Positions 9,072 to 17,620 of a stretch of DNA of 64,000 bases are shown here, one piece after another. The position numbers were made by a program, and so were the translations under genes. The stretch comes from Lactococcus fujiensis JCM 16395. GTDB lineage: Bacteria > Bacillota > Bacilli > Lactobacillales > Streptococcaceae. Position 1 is the stretch's first letter, and every line of letters begins with the position of its first letter. The notes beneath the pieces are model-generated. The model was not told where the DNA came from. It did no database searches and worked only from the letters and a program-made list of their open reading frames with translations. The stretch lies in NCBI RefSeq assembly GCF_002441655.1, contig NZ_JXJU01000003.1, forward strand, positions 1 through 64,000. Direction: 5' to 3'.

Positions 9072-9085
9072 TGAAAACCTTTCCA
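9072..9085 (+). promoter_or_regulatory. Candidate cre (CcpA) site before the branching enzyme
   Basis: TGAAAACCTTTCCA matches 12 of 14 positions of the lactococcal cre consensus WGWAARCGYTWWMA. It lies 53 nt upstream of the translated start, beside a weak -10-like TAAAAT (9093-9098). It suggests carbon catabolite control but is imperfect. Confidence 0.4.
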
Positions 9086-9137
9086 AAAGTGTTAAAATGA
9101 AGTGAGAAAAAAAGAAATAAAAATAAAGGAGACAATT

Positions 9138-11078
9138 ATGCCCCTAAGTATTTTAGATTATGATCCGTACCTTGAGCCATACAAAGACGATCTTTCTTTT
9201 CGATTTTTTGAATTTGCTCGCACTAAAAAGAGACTTTTAGGTGTCGACGGAACGCTTCGAGACTTTGCAAATGGATATCACTATTTCGGTTTCCAGGAAG
9301 AACAAAACAATTGGACTTTCCGTGAATGGGCTCCAGCAGCTACGAAAGCCTATTTAGTTGGAGATTTCAATAATTGGGAAAATAACTATGAATTACGGGC
9401 TGGATATGGCGGAATTTGGGAAATCTCGATTCCTGGTCAACTTCCGATTGGTTCAAAAGTCAAGGTAAAACTCATTTTGAAAAATGGCGAAACAGTTTAT
9501 CGTGTACCGAGTTATGCGATGTATGCTATCCCAAATGAAATGGCGCAACTAGATGGTGTTATTGTCAATCCACAATATGAATTTAAAAATAAAGCACCAA
9601 AACTTACTGAGGCTCCTTTAATCTATGAAGCTCATGTTGGTATTTCGACTGAAGAGTATCGCATTAATTCTTACAAAGAATTTACTAGAGATATCCTACC
9701 GCGAATTAAAAATGAAGGTTACAACACAATTCAGTTGATGGCAATAATGGAGCATCCCCTTTATTCAAGTTTTGGCTATCAAGTTTCAAATTTCTTTGCT
9801 GTATCTAGTCGATTTGGACAGCCTGAGGATTTGATGGAGCTGATAGATACAGCACATGGAATGGGCCTCCGCGTTTTACTGGATGTTGTTCATTCGCATG
9901 CTGTGAAAAATATTGGAGATGGACTAAACCAATTTGATGGGACGACTTCACAATATTTTCATGAAGGTGCCCGTGGCGAGCACTCTGCATGGAACACGAA
10001 ATTATTCAATTATGGTAAAGATGAAGTCATTCATTTCTTGCTTTCTAATTTGAAATTCTGGCTTGAAGTTTACCATTTTGATGGTTTTCGATTTGATGGA
10101 GTGACTTCAATGCTTTACCTAGATCATGGTTTAGGGACGGCTTTTACAAATTATCAGAAATACTTTTCGCCTAATACTGATGTTGAGGCAGTTACATATT
10201 TGATGTTGGCCAATGAATTAATTCATCAAGTCAATCCTGATGCAACGACAATTGCCGAAGATATGTCAGCAATGCCAGGGATGGCGTTACCGATCACAGC
10301 TGGCGGGATTGGTTTTGATTATCGACTTTCAATGGGAATTCCAGATTTTTGGATTAAGCAATTAAAAGAAAAAACAGATGACCAACTTGATTTAATGAGT
10401 CTTTGGTGGGAATTAACGACACGTCGTCCAGGCGAAAAAAATATTGGCTATGCGGAATCACATGATCAGGCACTGGTGGGTGATAAAACGATTATGATGT
10501 GGTTGGCTGATGCAGACATTTATTGGAAAATGGATACTGGAAGTCAGTCACTTGTCATTGACCGAGCAATCGCCTTGCATAAATTAATTCGTTTGGTAAC
10601 TTTCAGTCTTGCTGGAGAAGGTTATCTTAATTTCATGGGAAATGAATTTGGGCATCCTGAGTGGCTTGATTTTCCTCGTCAAGAGAATGGCGATAATTTC
10701 CAACATGCTCGTCGACAGTGGTCATTGGCAGATAATGACGATTTACGTTTTAAATATTTATTAGCCTTCGACCATGATATGATCGAACTGGAGCACAAGT
10801 TTAATTTTCTTGGTGAAACCGATAGTTTACAGCAAAAATGGGTCAAAAATGAGGATAAGTTGTTAGCCTATCAAAAAGGAAATTTACTCTTTGTTTTCAA
10901 TTTCCACCCAAGTTACGAACAAAAGTTGTCATTAATGACGGATGCAAAACCGGAACTTATTTTTGATACTGACGACTCAAAATATGGTGGTTTTGGTCCT
11001 CGGAGTAGTTTCGGTTGGTCTAAAGGCAAACTTAATCTAATCCTTGCTCCTCGAACGGCCATGGTCTTTAAGATATGA
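9138..11078 (+). CDS. 1,4-alpha-glucan branching enzyme, eukaryote-type (GH13_8-like)
   Basis: 646 residues from the ATG at 9138, which has GGAG 7 nt upstream; an in-frame start at 9102 lacks a site. It makes alpha-1,6 branches in glycogen. N-terminal CBM48-type domain (FREWAPAATKAYLVGDFNNW) precedes a GH13 barrel with DVVHSHA, FRFDGVTSMLY (nucleophile Asp), TTIAEDMS (acid/base Glu) and YAESHDQALVGDK. The sequence is of the eukaryotic and Bacteroidetes-like branching-enzyme type rather than the usual bacterial GlgB, and no glgC, glgA or glgP adjoins it. This class and isolation suggest horizontal acquisition. Confidence 0.88.
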   Translation: MPLSILDYDPYLEPYKDDLSFRFFEFARTKKRLLGVDGTLRDFANGYHYFGFQEEQNNWTFREWAPAATKAYLVGDFNNWENNYELRAGYGGIWEISIPGQLPIGSKVKVKLILKNGETVYRVPSYAMYAIPNEMAQLDGVIVNPQYEFKNKAPKLTEAPLIYEAHVGISTEEYRINSYKEFTRDILPRIKNEGYNTIQLMAIMEHPLYSSFGYQVSNFFAVSSRFGQPEDLMELIDTAHGMGLRVLLDVVHSHAVKNIGDGLNQFDGTTSQYFHEGARGEHSAWNTKLFNYGKDEVIHFLLSNLKFWLEVYHFDGFRFDGVTSMLYLDHGLGTAFTNYQKYFSPNTDVEAVTYLMLANELIHQVNPDATTIAEDMSAMPGMALPITAGGIGFDYRLSMGIPDFWIKQLKEKTDDQLDLMSLWWELTTRRPGEKNIGYAESHDQALVGDKTIMMWLADADIYWKMDTGSQSLVIDRAIALHKLIRLVTFSLAGEGYLNFMGNEFGHPEWLDFPRQENGDNFQHARRQWSLADNDDLRFKYLLAFDHDMIELEHKFNFLGETDSLQQKWVKNEDKLLAYQKGNLLFVFNFHPSYEQKLSLMTDAKPELIFDTDDSKYGGFGPRSSFGWSKGKLNLILAPRTAMVFKI

Positions 11079-11128
11079 TGATTGTAAACTAAGTTTACAG
11101 TAAAGGATAGTGTCAACCAAAAAAAGTG

Positions 11129-11156
11129 TAAAGCCTGTAAGTACAGGCTTTTTTAT
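11129..11156 (+). terminator. Branching-enzyme terminator
   Basis: Perfect 9-bp stem AAGCCTGTA (11131-11139) and TACAGGCTT (11142-11150), followed by TTTTTA. Confidence 0.88.
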
Positions 11157-11189
11157 GTCAATCAAACAGTAAAGGAATTGAGTAATTTT

Positions 11190-11204
11190 TGATATAATAT
11201 GAAG
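11190..11204 (+). promoter_or_regulatory. Extended -10 placed for leaderless trmN6-like mRNA
   Basis: TGA-TATAAT at 11190-11198. Its end is 6 nt before the ATG at 11205, so transcription should begin at or next to that codon. The earlier ATG at 11199 would lie upstream of the start of transcription. Confidence 0.6.
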
Positions 11205-11954
11205 ATGGGAAAAATCGAATTAAAAGCAGATGAACGCATTGATGAAATTGCTTCATCAGGTGTTCACATTATACAAAGTAAGGAAGTATTTAGCTTCAGT
11301 ATTGACGCTATTCTTTTAGCGCGCTTTCCAAGACTACCTCAAAGAGGGCAGATTATCGATCTATGTGCAGGAAATGGCGCAGTAGGTTTGTTTGCCAGTA
11401 GTTTGACAAAAGCAAATATTACAGAATTAGAACTGCAAGATCGTTTGGCAGATATGGCGCAGCGTTCGATAGAATTCAATCATCTTGAAAATCGAATGTC
11501 TGTCATCAATGACAACCTCAACCGAGCAATGTCTTATTTTAATCACTCCAGTACGGATTTAATTCTTTGTAATCCCCCCTATTTTAAGGTGGAGTCAGAC
11601 AGTCGTTTGAATGAAAGTCAACATTACACTTTGGCTCGCCACGAATTAACAACGAATCTTGACGAAATTTTTGACATCTCGAAAAAACTGCTCAAATCGA
11701 ATGGGCATATTGCAATGGTTCATCGCCCAGAGCGTTTTTTTGAAATTGTAGATAAAATGCGAGCAAATAATTTACAGCCCAAGTGGATTCAATTTGTTTA
11801 CCCCAAAGCTGATTCTCCTGCCAATATTTTATTGATAGATGCAATAAAAGATGGGAAACAAGGGGGAGAAGTTTTCTTGCCACCACTGATTGTGCATCAT
11901 GCTGATGGTACATATACGAAAGAAATTAATGATATTTATTATGGAAAAGATTAA
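11205..11954 (+). CDS. TrmN6/YfiC-like adenine-N6 methyltransferase
   Basis: 249 residues from ATG 11205. It is a class I S-adenosylmethionine methyltransferase with IIDLCAGNGAVGL (SAM-binding motif I) and LILCNPPYFK (the NPPY catalytic motif of N6-adenine methylases). Family members modify A37 of tRNA-Val(1) or related targets. An alternative ATG at 11199 overlaps the end of the -10 region, and neither start has a Shine-Dalgarno, so a leaderless message beginning at 11205 is the best reading. Exact RNA target not provable here. Confidence 0.85.
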   Translation: MGKIELKADERIDEIASSGVHIIQSKEVFSFSIDAILLARFPRLPQRGQIIDLCAGNGAVGLFASSLTKANITELELQDRLADMAQRSIEFNHLENRMSVINDNLNRAMSYFNHSSTDLILCNPPYFKVESDSRLNESQHYTLARHELTTNLDEIFDISKKLLKSNGHIAMVHRPERFFEIVDKMRANNLQPKWIQFVYPKADSPANILLIDAIKDGKQGGEVFLPPLIVHHADGTYTKEINDIYYGKD

Positions 11955-11990
11955 GTTTTAACCTTATCATATCACTCAAACTAATAATAT

Positions 11991-12020
11991 AAGAGCCTCT
12001 GTCCTAGACAGAGGCTTTTG
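11991..12020 (+). terminator. Terminator after the methyltransferase gene
   Basis: Perfect 10-bp stem AGCCTCTGTC (11994-12003) and GACAGAGGCT (12007-12016), loop CTA, followed by TTT. Confidence 0.88.
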
Positions 12021-12045
12021 CTCCAAATCCTATAAACGCTGACAA

Positions 12046-12070
12046 AATAAAAAAACAGCCAAGGGCTGCT
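12046..12070 (-). terminator. Terminator of the minus-strand glycosyltransferase unit
   Basis: Stem CAGCC (12056-12060) and GGCTG (12064-12068) preceded on the plus strand by an A run, which is a T run on the minus strand. It lies directly after the DUF1797 gene. Confidence 0.7.
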
Positions 12071-12072
12071 TA

Positions 12073-12306
12073 TTAATAAATCATGTCGTAAATTTCAATT
12101 GCAACAAGGTCAATATCATCGAACAAGGCGGCATCTTTTTGTTTAGGGTAGCGAATAGAGAAGACCCCATTGCCTTCTTCATCAGTTGCAAAGCTAACAG
12201 TTGCCATAATCTCGCCTTCACGTTCGAAGTTGTATGTTTCTTTAGGGTCACCACTTTCAACCAAGCGATTCAAGCGATTCATAATCGCCAATAAATGTGA
12301 TTTCAT
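12073..12306 (-). CDS. DUF1797 family protein (YkuJ-like)
   Basis: 77 residues matching the B. subtilis YkuJ family in length and pattern: N-terminal helix MKSHLLAIMNRLNRLVESGD, central YNFEREGEIMATVSF and the conserved end FDDIDLVAIEIYDMIY. Small cytoplasmic alpha/beta protein without known function. GAAAGGA precedes the ATG by 9 nt. It lies 33 nt after the glycosyltransferase gene and may be co-transcribed with it. Confidence 0.85.
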   Translation of the reverse strand: MKSHLLAIMNRLNRLVESGDPKETYNFEREGEIMATVSFATDEEGNGVFSIRYPKQKDAALFDDIDLVAIEIYDMIY

Positions 12307-12339
12307 TATTTATATCCTTTCAAATCAGTGAAAATTTGC

Positions 12340-13674
12340 TCACTCTTTGTCCTTTTCTATTTTAACATAAGTTTGCAGATTTTTCGCTAGTTTACTAGCT
12401 TTTCTAGCAAAATATTTCGCACGAATTTGTTCACGTTTAATTCCACGGGTCACATTAATTGGCATTTGGCGAACAGCATCTTCCATCTTGGCGGGTAAAC
12501 GATTCTCTTCAAAATGTTTACGCGTTTTATATTCAATAATGGCATCTAAATAAAAGAGATAAACTTGTTTCGCAAAATTTTCGGCAGAAATCTCATACAG
12601 TTTGTCATTAAATTTGAGCCGATCAATCGGAGTATAGGACTCTAATGCTTCACTGGTTACCTTTGCAATTTGATCATCTCCTTTGAAAAGACGACCGAAC
12701 TCAACATCATCAATCAAATCTTCCAAATAGGGATTATCTGCTGCTAAAACACGCGTTCCGGCTGCAATTGCTTCTAAATAGGTCAGACCTTGTGTTTCAG
12801 AAGTAGAGGCAGAGATGAAGAAATCGGACATTTTGTAGTAATAGGCTGTCTGTTCATTTGGCACCTGACCAGTGAAAATAATTGACGATTTCAAATTTAA
12901 TTCATCAACTAGATTTTTAAGCGTTTCTTCGTATGGACCATGTCCAACGATGACTAATTTTACAGGATAATTCATAAGGAGTTCAGGCATTGCCTTAATA
13001 ACTGCCTGAATATTTTTTTCAGCGGCAATACGGGAAAGTGATAGCAAAATAATTTCGTCCGGCTTGACCCCTAATTTTAATCTTAAACGTTGAACTTCTT
13101 CCTCAGTAATATCAGGTCTTTTGAAACGATTGACCTCAATTCCTGTGGGAATCACACGTTTTGGAATTATTACTCCGTAACCATTGACCGTATCAAGGAC
13201 CATCTCACTTGGGCAGATGATCCCTTCGACACCACGTAAGAAGTTACGAATGATATATTTAACCATTGAAGGCCTAATGAGTCGTCCTTTGGCAATATAA
13301 TGGACATAATCTTCATATTTGGTGTGTAACGTATGAATCACTGGAATTCGAAGTTGTTGAGCTACCATTTTTCCTAAAATTCCCATTCCAAATTCAGTTT
13401 GCGTATGAATAATGTCCAAATGGTAATCTTTGGCAATTAAATATGCAGCAAAAACACCCTTAATGACAATTTTTCGTTCAGCAAGGGAAACAAAAGGAAT
13501 TGACTGTAAGCGAATGATATTTCGTTCGTGGTCAACATCGGCATTTTCGTCAGTTGTAGTAAAAATATAAACTTCGTGTCCTAATTTTTCAAGCTCGGTC
13601 GATAGTGTTTGAATACTGGTCGCCACACCACTGACTTGTGGTAAATAACTATCTGTAAATAAACCTACTCTCAT
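12340..13674 (-). CDS. GT4 glycosyltransferase, probable alpha-monoglucosyldiacylglycerol synthase
   Basis: 444 residues in a GT-B fold. The N-terminal half begins MRVGLFTDSYLPQVSGVATSI, and the donor site shows GHGPYEETLKNL and SETQGLTYLEAIAAGT (E-x7-E nucleotide-sugar motif). Length and pairing with the upstream GT4 gene match the streptococcal pair that makes glucosyl- and galactosylglucosyl-diacylglycerol, the membrane anchors of lipoteichoic acid. The enzyme would add glucose to diacylglycerol at the inner membrane face. The specificity is inferred from synteny. Confidence 0.85.
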   Translation of the reverse strand: MRVGLFTDSYLPQVSGVATSIQTLSTELEKLGHEVYIFTTTDENADVDHERNIIRLQSIPFVSLAERKIVIKGVFAAYLIAKDYHLDIIHTQTEFGMGILGKMVAQQLRIPVIHTLHTKYEDYVHYIAKGRLIRPSMVKYIIRNFLRGVEGIICPSEMVLDTVNGYGVIIPKRVIPTGIEVNRFKRPDITEEEVQRLRLKLGVKPDEIILLSLSRIAAEKNIQAVIKAMPELLMNYPVKLVIVGHGPYEETLKNLVDELNLKSSIIFTGQVPNEQTAYYYKMSDFFISASTSETQGLTYLEAIAAGTRVLAADNPYLEDLIDDVEFGRLFKGDDQIAKVTSEALESYTPIDRLKFNDKLYEISAENFAKQVYLFYLDAIIEYKTRKHFEENRLPAKMEDAVRQMPINVTRGIKREQIRAKYFARKASKLAKNLQTYVKIEKDKE

Positions 13675-13692
13675 AATTCAATTTTTCCTAAT

Positions 13693-14697
13693 CTAATCTT
13701 TTAGATCATAAGCCTCTTGATAGGCAGCTAAAAGTTCTTCCGCTGAATGTTGAATGCTTCTTGATTGTGCAACTTTGTATCCTTCAGCGGTTTTGTCGAC
13801 TCTTCCATCAAGGACATCACGTAATGCACGTACAAACCCGTTGACATCTTTTGCCATACTTGCTGATTGATCATCCAGCCAGCCATTATAAACAGGAATA
13901 TCTCGCACCACCACTTTTTGATGGCTGGCTAAAGCTTCAAGAACAACGATTCCTTCCGTTTCTTCGCGTGAAGGAAAGAAGAAGCAATCAGCTTCAGTCA
14001 TGGCACCTTCAAAAACATCTCCAGCAATATAACCGGGGAATTCTAGATTTTGAGGATGATTTTTCTTAACTAAGCGACGAATCCAACCTGGAATGGTCCA
14101 TAAATTTTGGTAGCCAAACCAGATAAATCGAACATCAGGCATTTTTTCGGCAACTTTAGCAAAGTCATCAATCCCCTTACGCTTAAAATAAAGTGCAGCA
14201 GTGATGACCACTTTTTCGCCCGGCTTGATTTTAAAATGTTCACGAAAAGCAGCTTCTTTTGCCTCAGAACGCGAATATTTTGCCAAATCTATCCCGTTTG
14301 AAATCGGAATAATTGGACAGTTAATCCCATAAGATCGTATTAAACTTTTAGAATACTCGGTTGGGGTAATAATTAAATCTGCAGCTTTATAAAATCGCAT
14401 GAGGTACATTTTGAAAAATGGAGCAATAAAATTTGATAGGAGGAATGAATCTTGAAAATCCTCTTTTGTCGAGTGACCATGGAAAATCACTTTTTTCCCC
14501 GCTTTTTTAGCCTTTTTCAACATTTTCCAACTGTTTGGACCATAAGTGTTCAAATGCAAGATGTCGTAATCTTCATTCGGATCCTTTGTCCAGTCAATAT
14601 GCATCAAATCTAGGGCACGTTGTTGATGTTTCATCGCACGACCGATCCCTGAACGACTCAGAAAATCTTCGGCTTCTAAATATAATAATATTTTCAT
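13693..14697 (-). CDS. GT4 glycosyltransferase, CpoA-like glycolipid synthase
   Basis: 334 residues from the ATG at 14697 (MKILLYLEAEDFLSRSGIG); an upstream in-frame ATG at 14718 would precede the probable transcription start. GT-B fold with the acceptor motif SRSGIGRAMKHQ at the N-terminus and SREETEGIVVLEALASHQKV as the donor motif. In streptococci the homologue CpoA adds the second sugar to monoglucosyl-diacylglycerol, and its gene precedes the first-sugar enzyme as here (18 nt gap). No Shine-Dalgarno is visible; a TGG-TAAAAT extended -10 ends 11 nt upstream, so the leader is very short. Confidence 0.85.
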   Translation of the reverse strand: MKILLYLEAEDFLSRSGIGRAMKHQQRALDLMHIDWTKDPNEDYDILHLNTYGPNSWKMLKKAKKAGKKVIFHGHSTKEDFQDSFLLSNFIAPFFKMYLMRFYKAADLIITPTEYSKSLIRSYGINCPIIPISNGIDLAKYSRSEAKEAAFREHFKIKPGEKVVITAALYFKRKGIDDFAKVAEKMPDVRFIWFGYQNLWTIPGWIRRLVKKNHPQNLEFPGYIAGDVFEGAMTEADCFFFPSREETEGIVVLEALASHQKVVVRDIPVYNGWLDDQSASMAKDVNGFVRALRDVLDGRVDKTAEGYKVAQSRSIQHSAEELLAAYQEAYDLKD

Positions 14698-14761
14698 ACT
14701 TAATTTATATTTTACCACAAATATGGAGAGAATTGAAAACAGATTCTGGGCCTTTAGTATG

Positions 14762-14792
14762 AAAAAGCAACTTTCAGTTGAAAGTTGCTATG
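14762..14792 (-). terminator. htrA terminator
   Basis: Perfect 11-bp arms AGCAACTTTCA (14766-14776) and TGAAAGTTGCT (14779-14789). On the minus strand it is followed by a T run. It ends htrA before the glycolipid synthase promoter. Confidence 0.9.
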
Positions 14793-14799
14793 AATTGAA

Positions 14800-16026
14800 T
14801 TATGGATTTGAATTTGAATTTGATGATGTAGATGTTTTTAAATCACTACTTGATTTGTTCAATACGAGAGAAGCGGTATGTGATTTACCATTTCGATAAT
14901 AGGTAACGGAAATTGTGTCACCGACATTATGTTTATAGAGCGCACTCTGAAGATCCGTTGATGAGGTAATGGTTGAATCACCAATCTTAGTAATGACATC
15001 GCCTTGTTTAAGTCCCGCAACTGCTGCTGGCATTCCAGATTGGACGCTATTGACAACCACACCCCCTGTGACAGAATTTGGTAAATTTAATTTTGCAAGT
15101 TCATCAGATGAGAATACTGACAAATCATACATCGTAATTCCAAGTGCTGGTCGAACGACTTTTCCTTCTTTTTCAAGCTTAGCAATAATATTAACGACGT
15201 CATTTGAAGGAATCGCAAATCCCATACCTTCAACAGAAGTACTTCCATCGCTTGTTGTGGTTAATTTTGACTGAGTAATACCAATTACTTGCCCATCAAT
15301 ATTGATTAAGGCACCACCGGAGTTACCTGGATTGATTGACGCATCAGTTTGAATCGCATTTACACTGACGTTCTGATTTTCATCGTTTGTCATTGAAACT
15401 TGTCGATTAATTGCAGATACTATCCCTTCGGTTGCAGTATTTGCAAACTCGCTACCAAGTGGTGATCCGACGGCTATTGCTGGCTCTCCAATGGTCAATT
15501 TACTTGAATCAGCAAATGTAGCGACCTCTTTAACGTATTTTGAACTAATTTTCAGGACGGCAAGGTCTGTATAAGAATCAGCACCAACGACGGTTGCTTT
15601 CACTCTTTGACCGCCTGCTAAGAGAACTTCTAGCGACGAATTTCCCTCAATGACGTGATTGTTCGTAACAATATAAGCGTAATCGCCAGATTCTTTGTAA
15701 ATTACGCCAGAACCTTCACTTGCAGGACCGGATGAAGAACTCTGTGCAGCGCTAGACCCATTTCCAAAAATTTGACTATAAATATCACTTGTCGAACTAT
15801 TATCTTGATAATTTAGTACAGAAACGACAGCATTTGAAACTTTTTTAATTGCTGAAGTTGTATTAGTCGTAACACTTGTTTTTACTGTATTAATCTGTGA
15901 TGTTGCCGCTGAATTAGTTGTGCCAGATGTTCCTTGAGTTTGCTCGTAGATTGCATTCCCTCCGAGGGCTACAGCTCCGCCAACGACACCGGTTAAAAGC
16001 AACTTTGCTATATTTCCTTTTTGCAT
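14800..16026 (-). CDS. htrA: Membrane-anchored serine protease HtrA/DegP
   Basis: 408 residues. A signal anchor ([20 protein letters not shown]) is followed by a Ser/Thr-rich linker, a trypsin-like domain with the triad in VTNNHVIEG (His), [10 protein letters not shown] (Asp) and [10 protein letters not shown] (Ser), then one PDZ domain ([30 protein letters not shown]). It degrades and processes misfolded exported proteins at the cell surface. The C-terminus is Ser/Asn-rich. AAGGGGAAACC precedes the ATG. Monocistronic, divergent from rlmH. Confidence 0.95.
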   Translation of the reverse strand: MQKGNIAKLLLTGVVGGAVALGGNAIYEQTQGTSGTTNSAATSQINTVKTSVTTNTTSAIKKVSNAVVSVLNYQDNSSTSDIYSQIFGNGSSAAQSSSSGPASEGSGVIYKESGDYAYIVTNNHVIEGNSSLEVLLAGGQRVKATVVGADSYTDLAVLKISSKYVKEVATFADSSKLTIGEPAIAVGSPLGSEFANTATEGIVSAINRQVSMTNDENQNVSVNAIQTDASINPGNSGGALINIDGQVIGITQSKLTTTSDGSTSVEGMGFAIPSNDVVNIIAKLEKEGKVVRPALGITMYDLSVFSSDELAKLNLPNSVTGGVVVNSVQSGMPAAVAGLKQGDVITKIGDSTITSSTDLQSALYKHNVGDTISVTYYRNGKSHTASLVLNKSSSDLKTSTSSNSNSNP

Positions 16027-16100
16027 TGGTTTCCCCTTCTTGTTTTTCTAATGTTTCTATAATAAATATTTTATACTCACACACTTAATAGTACCTTAAT

Positions 16101-16258
16101 TGTTGATAAAAAGGAAATGATATCCTACTTATCCACAGTTTTGTGAATAAATGGAATAAGTCTGTGGGAAAGTGGAGTAATATTTTTGTTTTTCCACAGA
16201 AAAGTGGAAAAACTTGTTGATTTGTTGATAACTACAAGTTTTCACTCAGTTTTCAACA
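16101..16258. other. Cluster of DnaA-box-like 9-mers in the htrA-rlmH gap
   Basis: The 338-bp gap holds one perfect TTATCCACA (16129-16137) plus near matches: TTATTCACA (minus, 16142-16150), TTTCCCACA (minus, 16163-16171), TTTTCCACA (16190-16198), TTATCAACA (minus, 16101-16109 and 16223-16231) and TTTTCAACA (16250-16258). In many Lactobacillales rlmH and htrA sit next to the chromosomal origin, but no dnaA, dnaN or parB is in this window. It may be a relic of an origin region, a DnaA-titrating site or DnaA-controlled promoters. The htrA promoter must lie near 16057-16090. Confidence 0.7.
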
Positions 16259-16364
16259 GGGGGAAAATTAAGATTGAGGGAAAATATAAAAAAACAATGA
16301 AAATGGTGTAAAAAAAGCTGAAAATTTGGTAAATTAGATATGAATAATAGGAAAAGTGGGAAAA

Positions 16365-16844
16365 ATGAAGATAAAATTAATCGTTGTTGGAAAATTGAAA
16401 GAAAAATATCTAAAAGAAGGAATCTCAGAGTACCAAAAAAGGTTGTCAACCATGATCCCTGTGGAAATTATTGAATTACCGGATGAAAAAATCCCAGACC
16501 GAGCATCTGCAAAGGAAATGGAACTCGTGAAGGCTCGTGAAGGTGATAAAATATTGGCTCGTATTGGGGGCGATGACAAAGTTGTCATCCTTGCAATTAA
16601 CGGTAAATTGATGTCGTCAGAGGATTTGGCAGACTTGGTTAAAAACTCCGAGATTTATGGCACCAATAATTTGGTACTCATTATCGGTGGGTCGCTCGGT
16701 TTATCTGATGAGGTGAACAAGCGTTCAGATGTCCAGATTTCATTTGGCCGCATGACATTACCGCACCAGTTAATGCGCTTAGTTTTGATGGAGCAAATTT
16801 ATCGAGCACAAATGATTAATCGAGGATCAGCATATCATAAATAG
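16365..16844 (+). CDS. rlmH: 23S rRNA (pseudouridine1915-N3)-methyltransferase
   Basis: 159 residues from the ATG at 16365, exactly the usual RlmH length; an upstream in-frame GTG at 16356 lies inside the ribosome-site region. SPOUT-fold enzyme that methylates pseudouridine 1915 on the assembled 70S ribosome. Landmarks: [19 protein letters not shown], the knot region [15 protein letters not shown], and the conserved end [22 protein letters not shown]. Transcribed divergently from htrA, and followed 8 nt later by the AlkD-like gene. Confidence 0.96.
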   Translation: MKIKLIVVGKLKEKYLKEGISEYQKRLSTMIPVEIIELPDEKIPDRASAKEMELVKAREGDKILARIGGDDKVVILAINGKLMSSEDLADLVKNSEIYGTNNLVLIIGGSLGLSDEVNKRSDVQISFGRMTLPHQLMRLVLMEQIYRAQMINRGSAYHK

Positions 16845-16852
16845 GAGTAATA

Positions 16853-17545
16853 ATGGATATTATTGAACAATTTTATGCGGCTGCAGATGCGATTAATGCC
16901 GTAAGTCAAAAAGCATATCTGCGTAATCAATTTGAATTCTTAGGGATAAAAACACCAATTCGAAGGGCAATATCTAAAGCTTTTATAAATGAATTGGCAT
17001 CAACAAAAGAAATCGACTGGGAGCTTGTGGATAAGTTGTGGGAACTTCCTGAACGGGAATTTCAATATTTAGCTACGGACATATTACGTAAGATGAAAAA
17101 TAGTCTAGAAGTTCAAGATTTTGAAAAAATTAAAGACTTAGCTTTAAGAAAATCTTGGTGGGACACGGTGGATAGTTTAGATGAACTCATCGGTGCTGTT
17201 ATTCAAAGGGAAGTGAAAGCAAATTCAAAAAGCCCCCATGAACTGACTCCCTCTCAAAAAATGAGTATTAAATGGGCGAAAAATGAGAACTTTTGGGTTC
17301 GTCGGATTGCCATTGATTGTCAATTGGGATTCAAAGATAAAACCAATACGAGATTGCTTTCTTCAGTGATAAAAGCCAATTTAGCTGGTTCCAAATTTGC
17401 TGATGAATTTTTTATTAATAAATCCATAGGTTGGGCATTAAGAGATTATTCTAAAAGTAACCCTGAATGGGTACGAGAATTCTTAATGGAAAATGAAAAA
17501 GAAATGAGTAAACTTTCTATTCGTGAGGCGGCCAAATATATTTAA
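16853..17545 (+). CDS. AlkD-like DNA alkylation repair glycosylase
   Basis: 230 residues of HEAT-like helical repeats. Residues important in B. cereus AlkD are recognisable: KSWWDTVD (Trp and catalytic Asp), WVRRIAI (Arg) and SIGWALRDYSK (Trp and Arg). Such enzymes remove bulky N3 and N7 alkylpurines without base flipping. AGGAGTAATA precedes the ATG. It is co-transcribed with rlmH and ends at a strong terminator. Confidence 0.9.
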   Translation: MDIIEQFYAAADAINAVSQKAYLRNQFEFLGIKTPIRRAISKAFINELASTKEIDWELVDKLWELPEREFQYLATDILRKMKNSLEVQDFEKIKDLALRKSWWDTVDSLDELIGAVIQREVKANSKSPHELTPSQKMSIKWAKNENFWVRRIAIDCQLGFKDKTNTRLLSSVIKANLAGSKFADEFFINKSIGWALRDYSKSNPEWVREFLMENEKEMSKLSIREAAKYI

Positions 17546-17577
17546 AAAATTCCTATTTTTAGGAATTTTTATTTTTT
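17544..17577 (+). terminator. Terminator of the rlmH unit
   Basis: Perfect 10-bp arms AAAATTCCTA (17546-17555) and TAGGAATTTT (17560-17569), TTTT loop, long T tract. Confidence 0.9.
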
Positions 17578-17590
17578 TAAGGGAAGTTCA

Positions 17591-17599
17591 TGGTATAAT
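17591..17599 (+). promoter_or_regulatory. Extended -10 promoter of the ABC transporter operon
   Basis: TGG-TATAAT at 17591-17599, 22 nt before the ATG, with AAAGGAGG between. No clear -35. Confidence 0.65.
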
Positions 17600-17620
17600 A
17601 TTGGCAAAAGGAGGGGTGAT

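Noticed and set aside
16569-16586. Palindrome GATGACAAAGTTGTCATC in rlmH
   Set aside because: The half-sites are in the opposite order to TGTCA-N4-TGACA and it is a single copy; likely coding coincidence.
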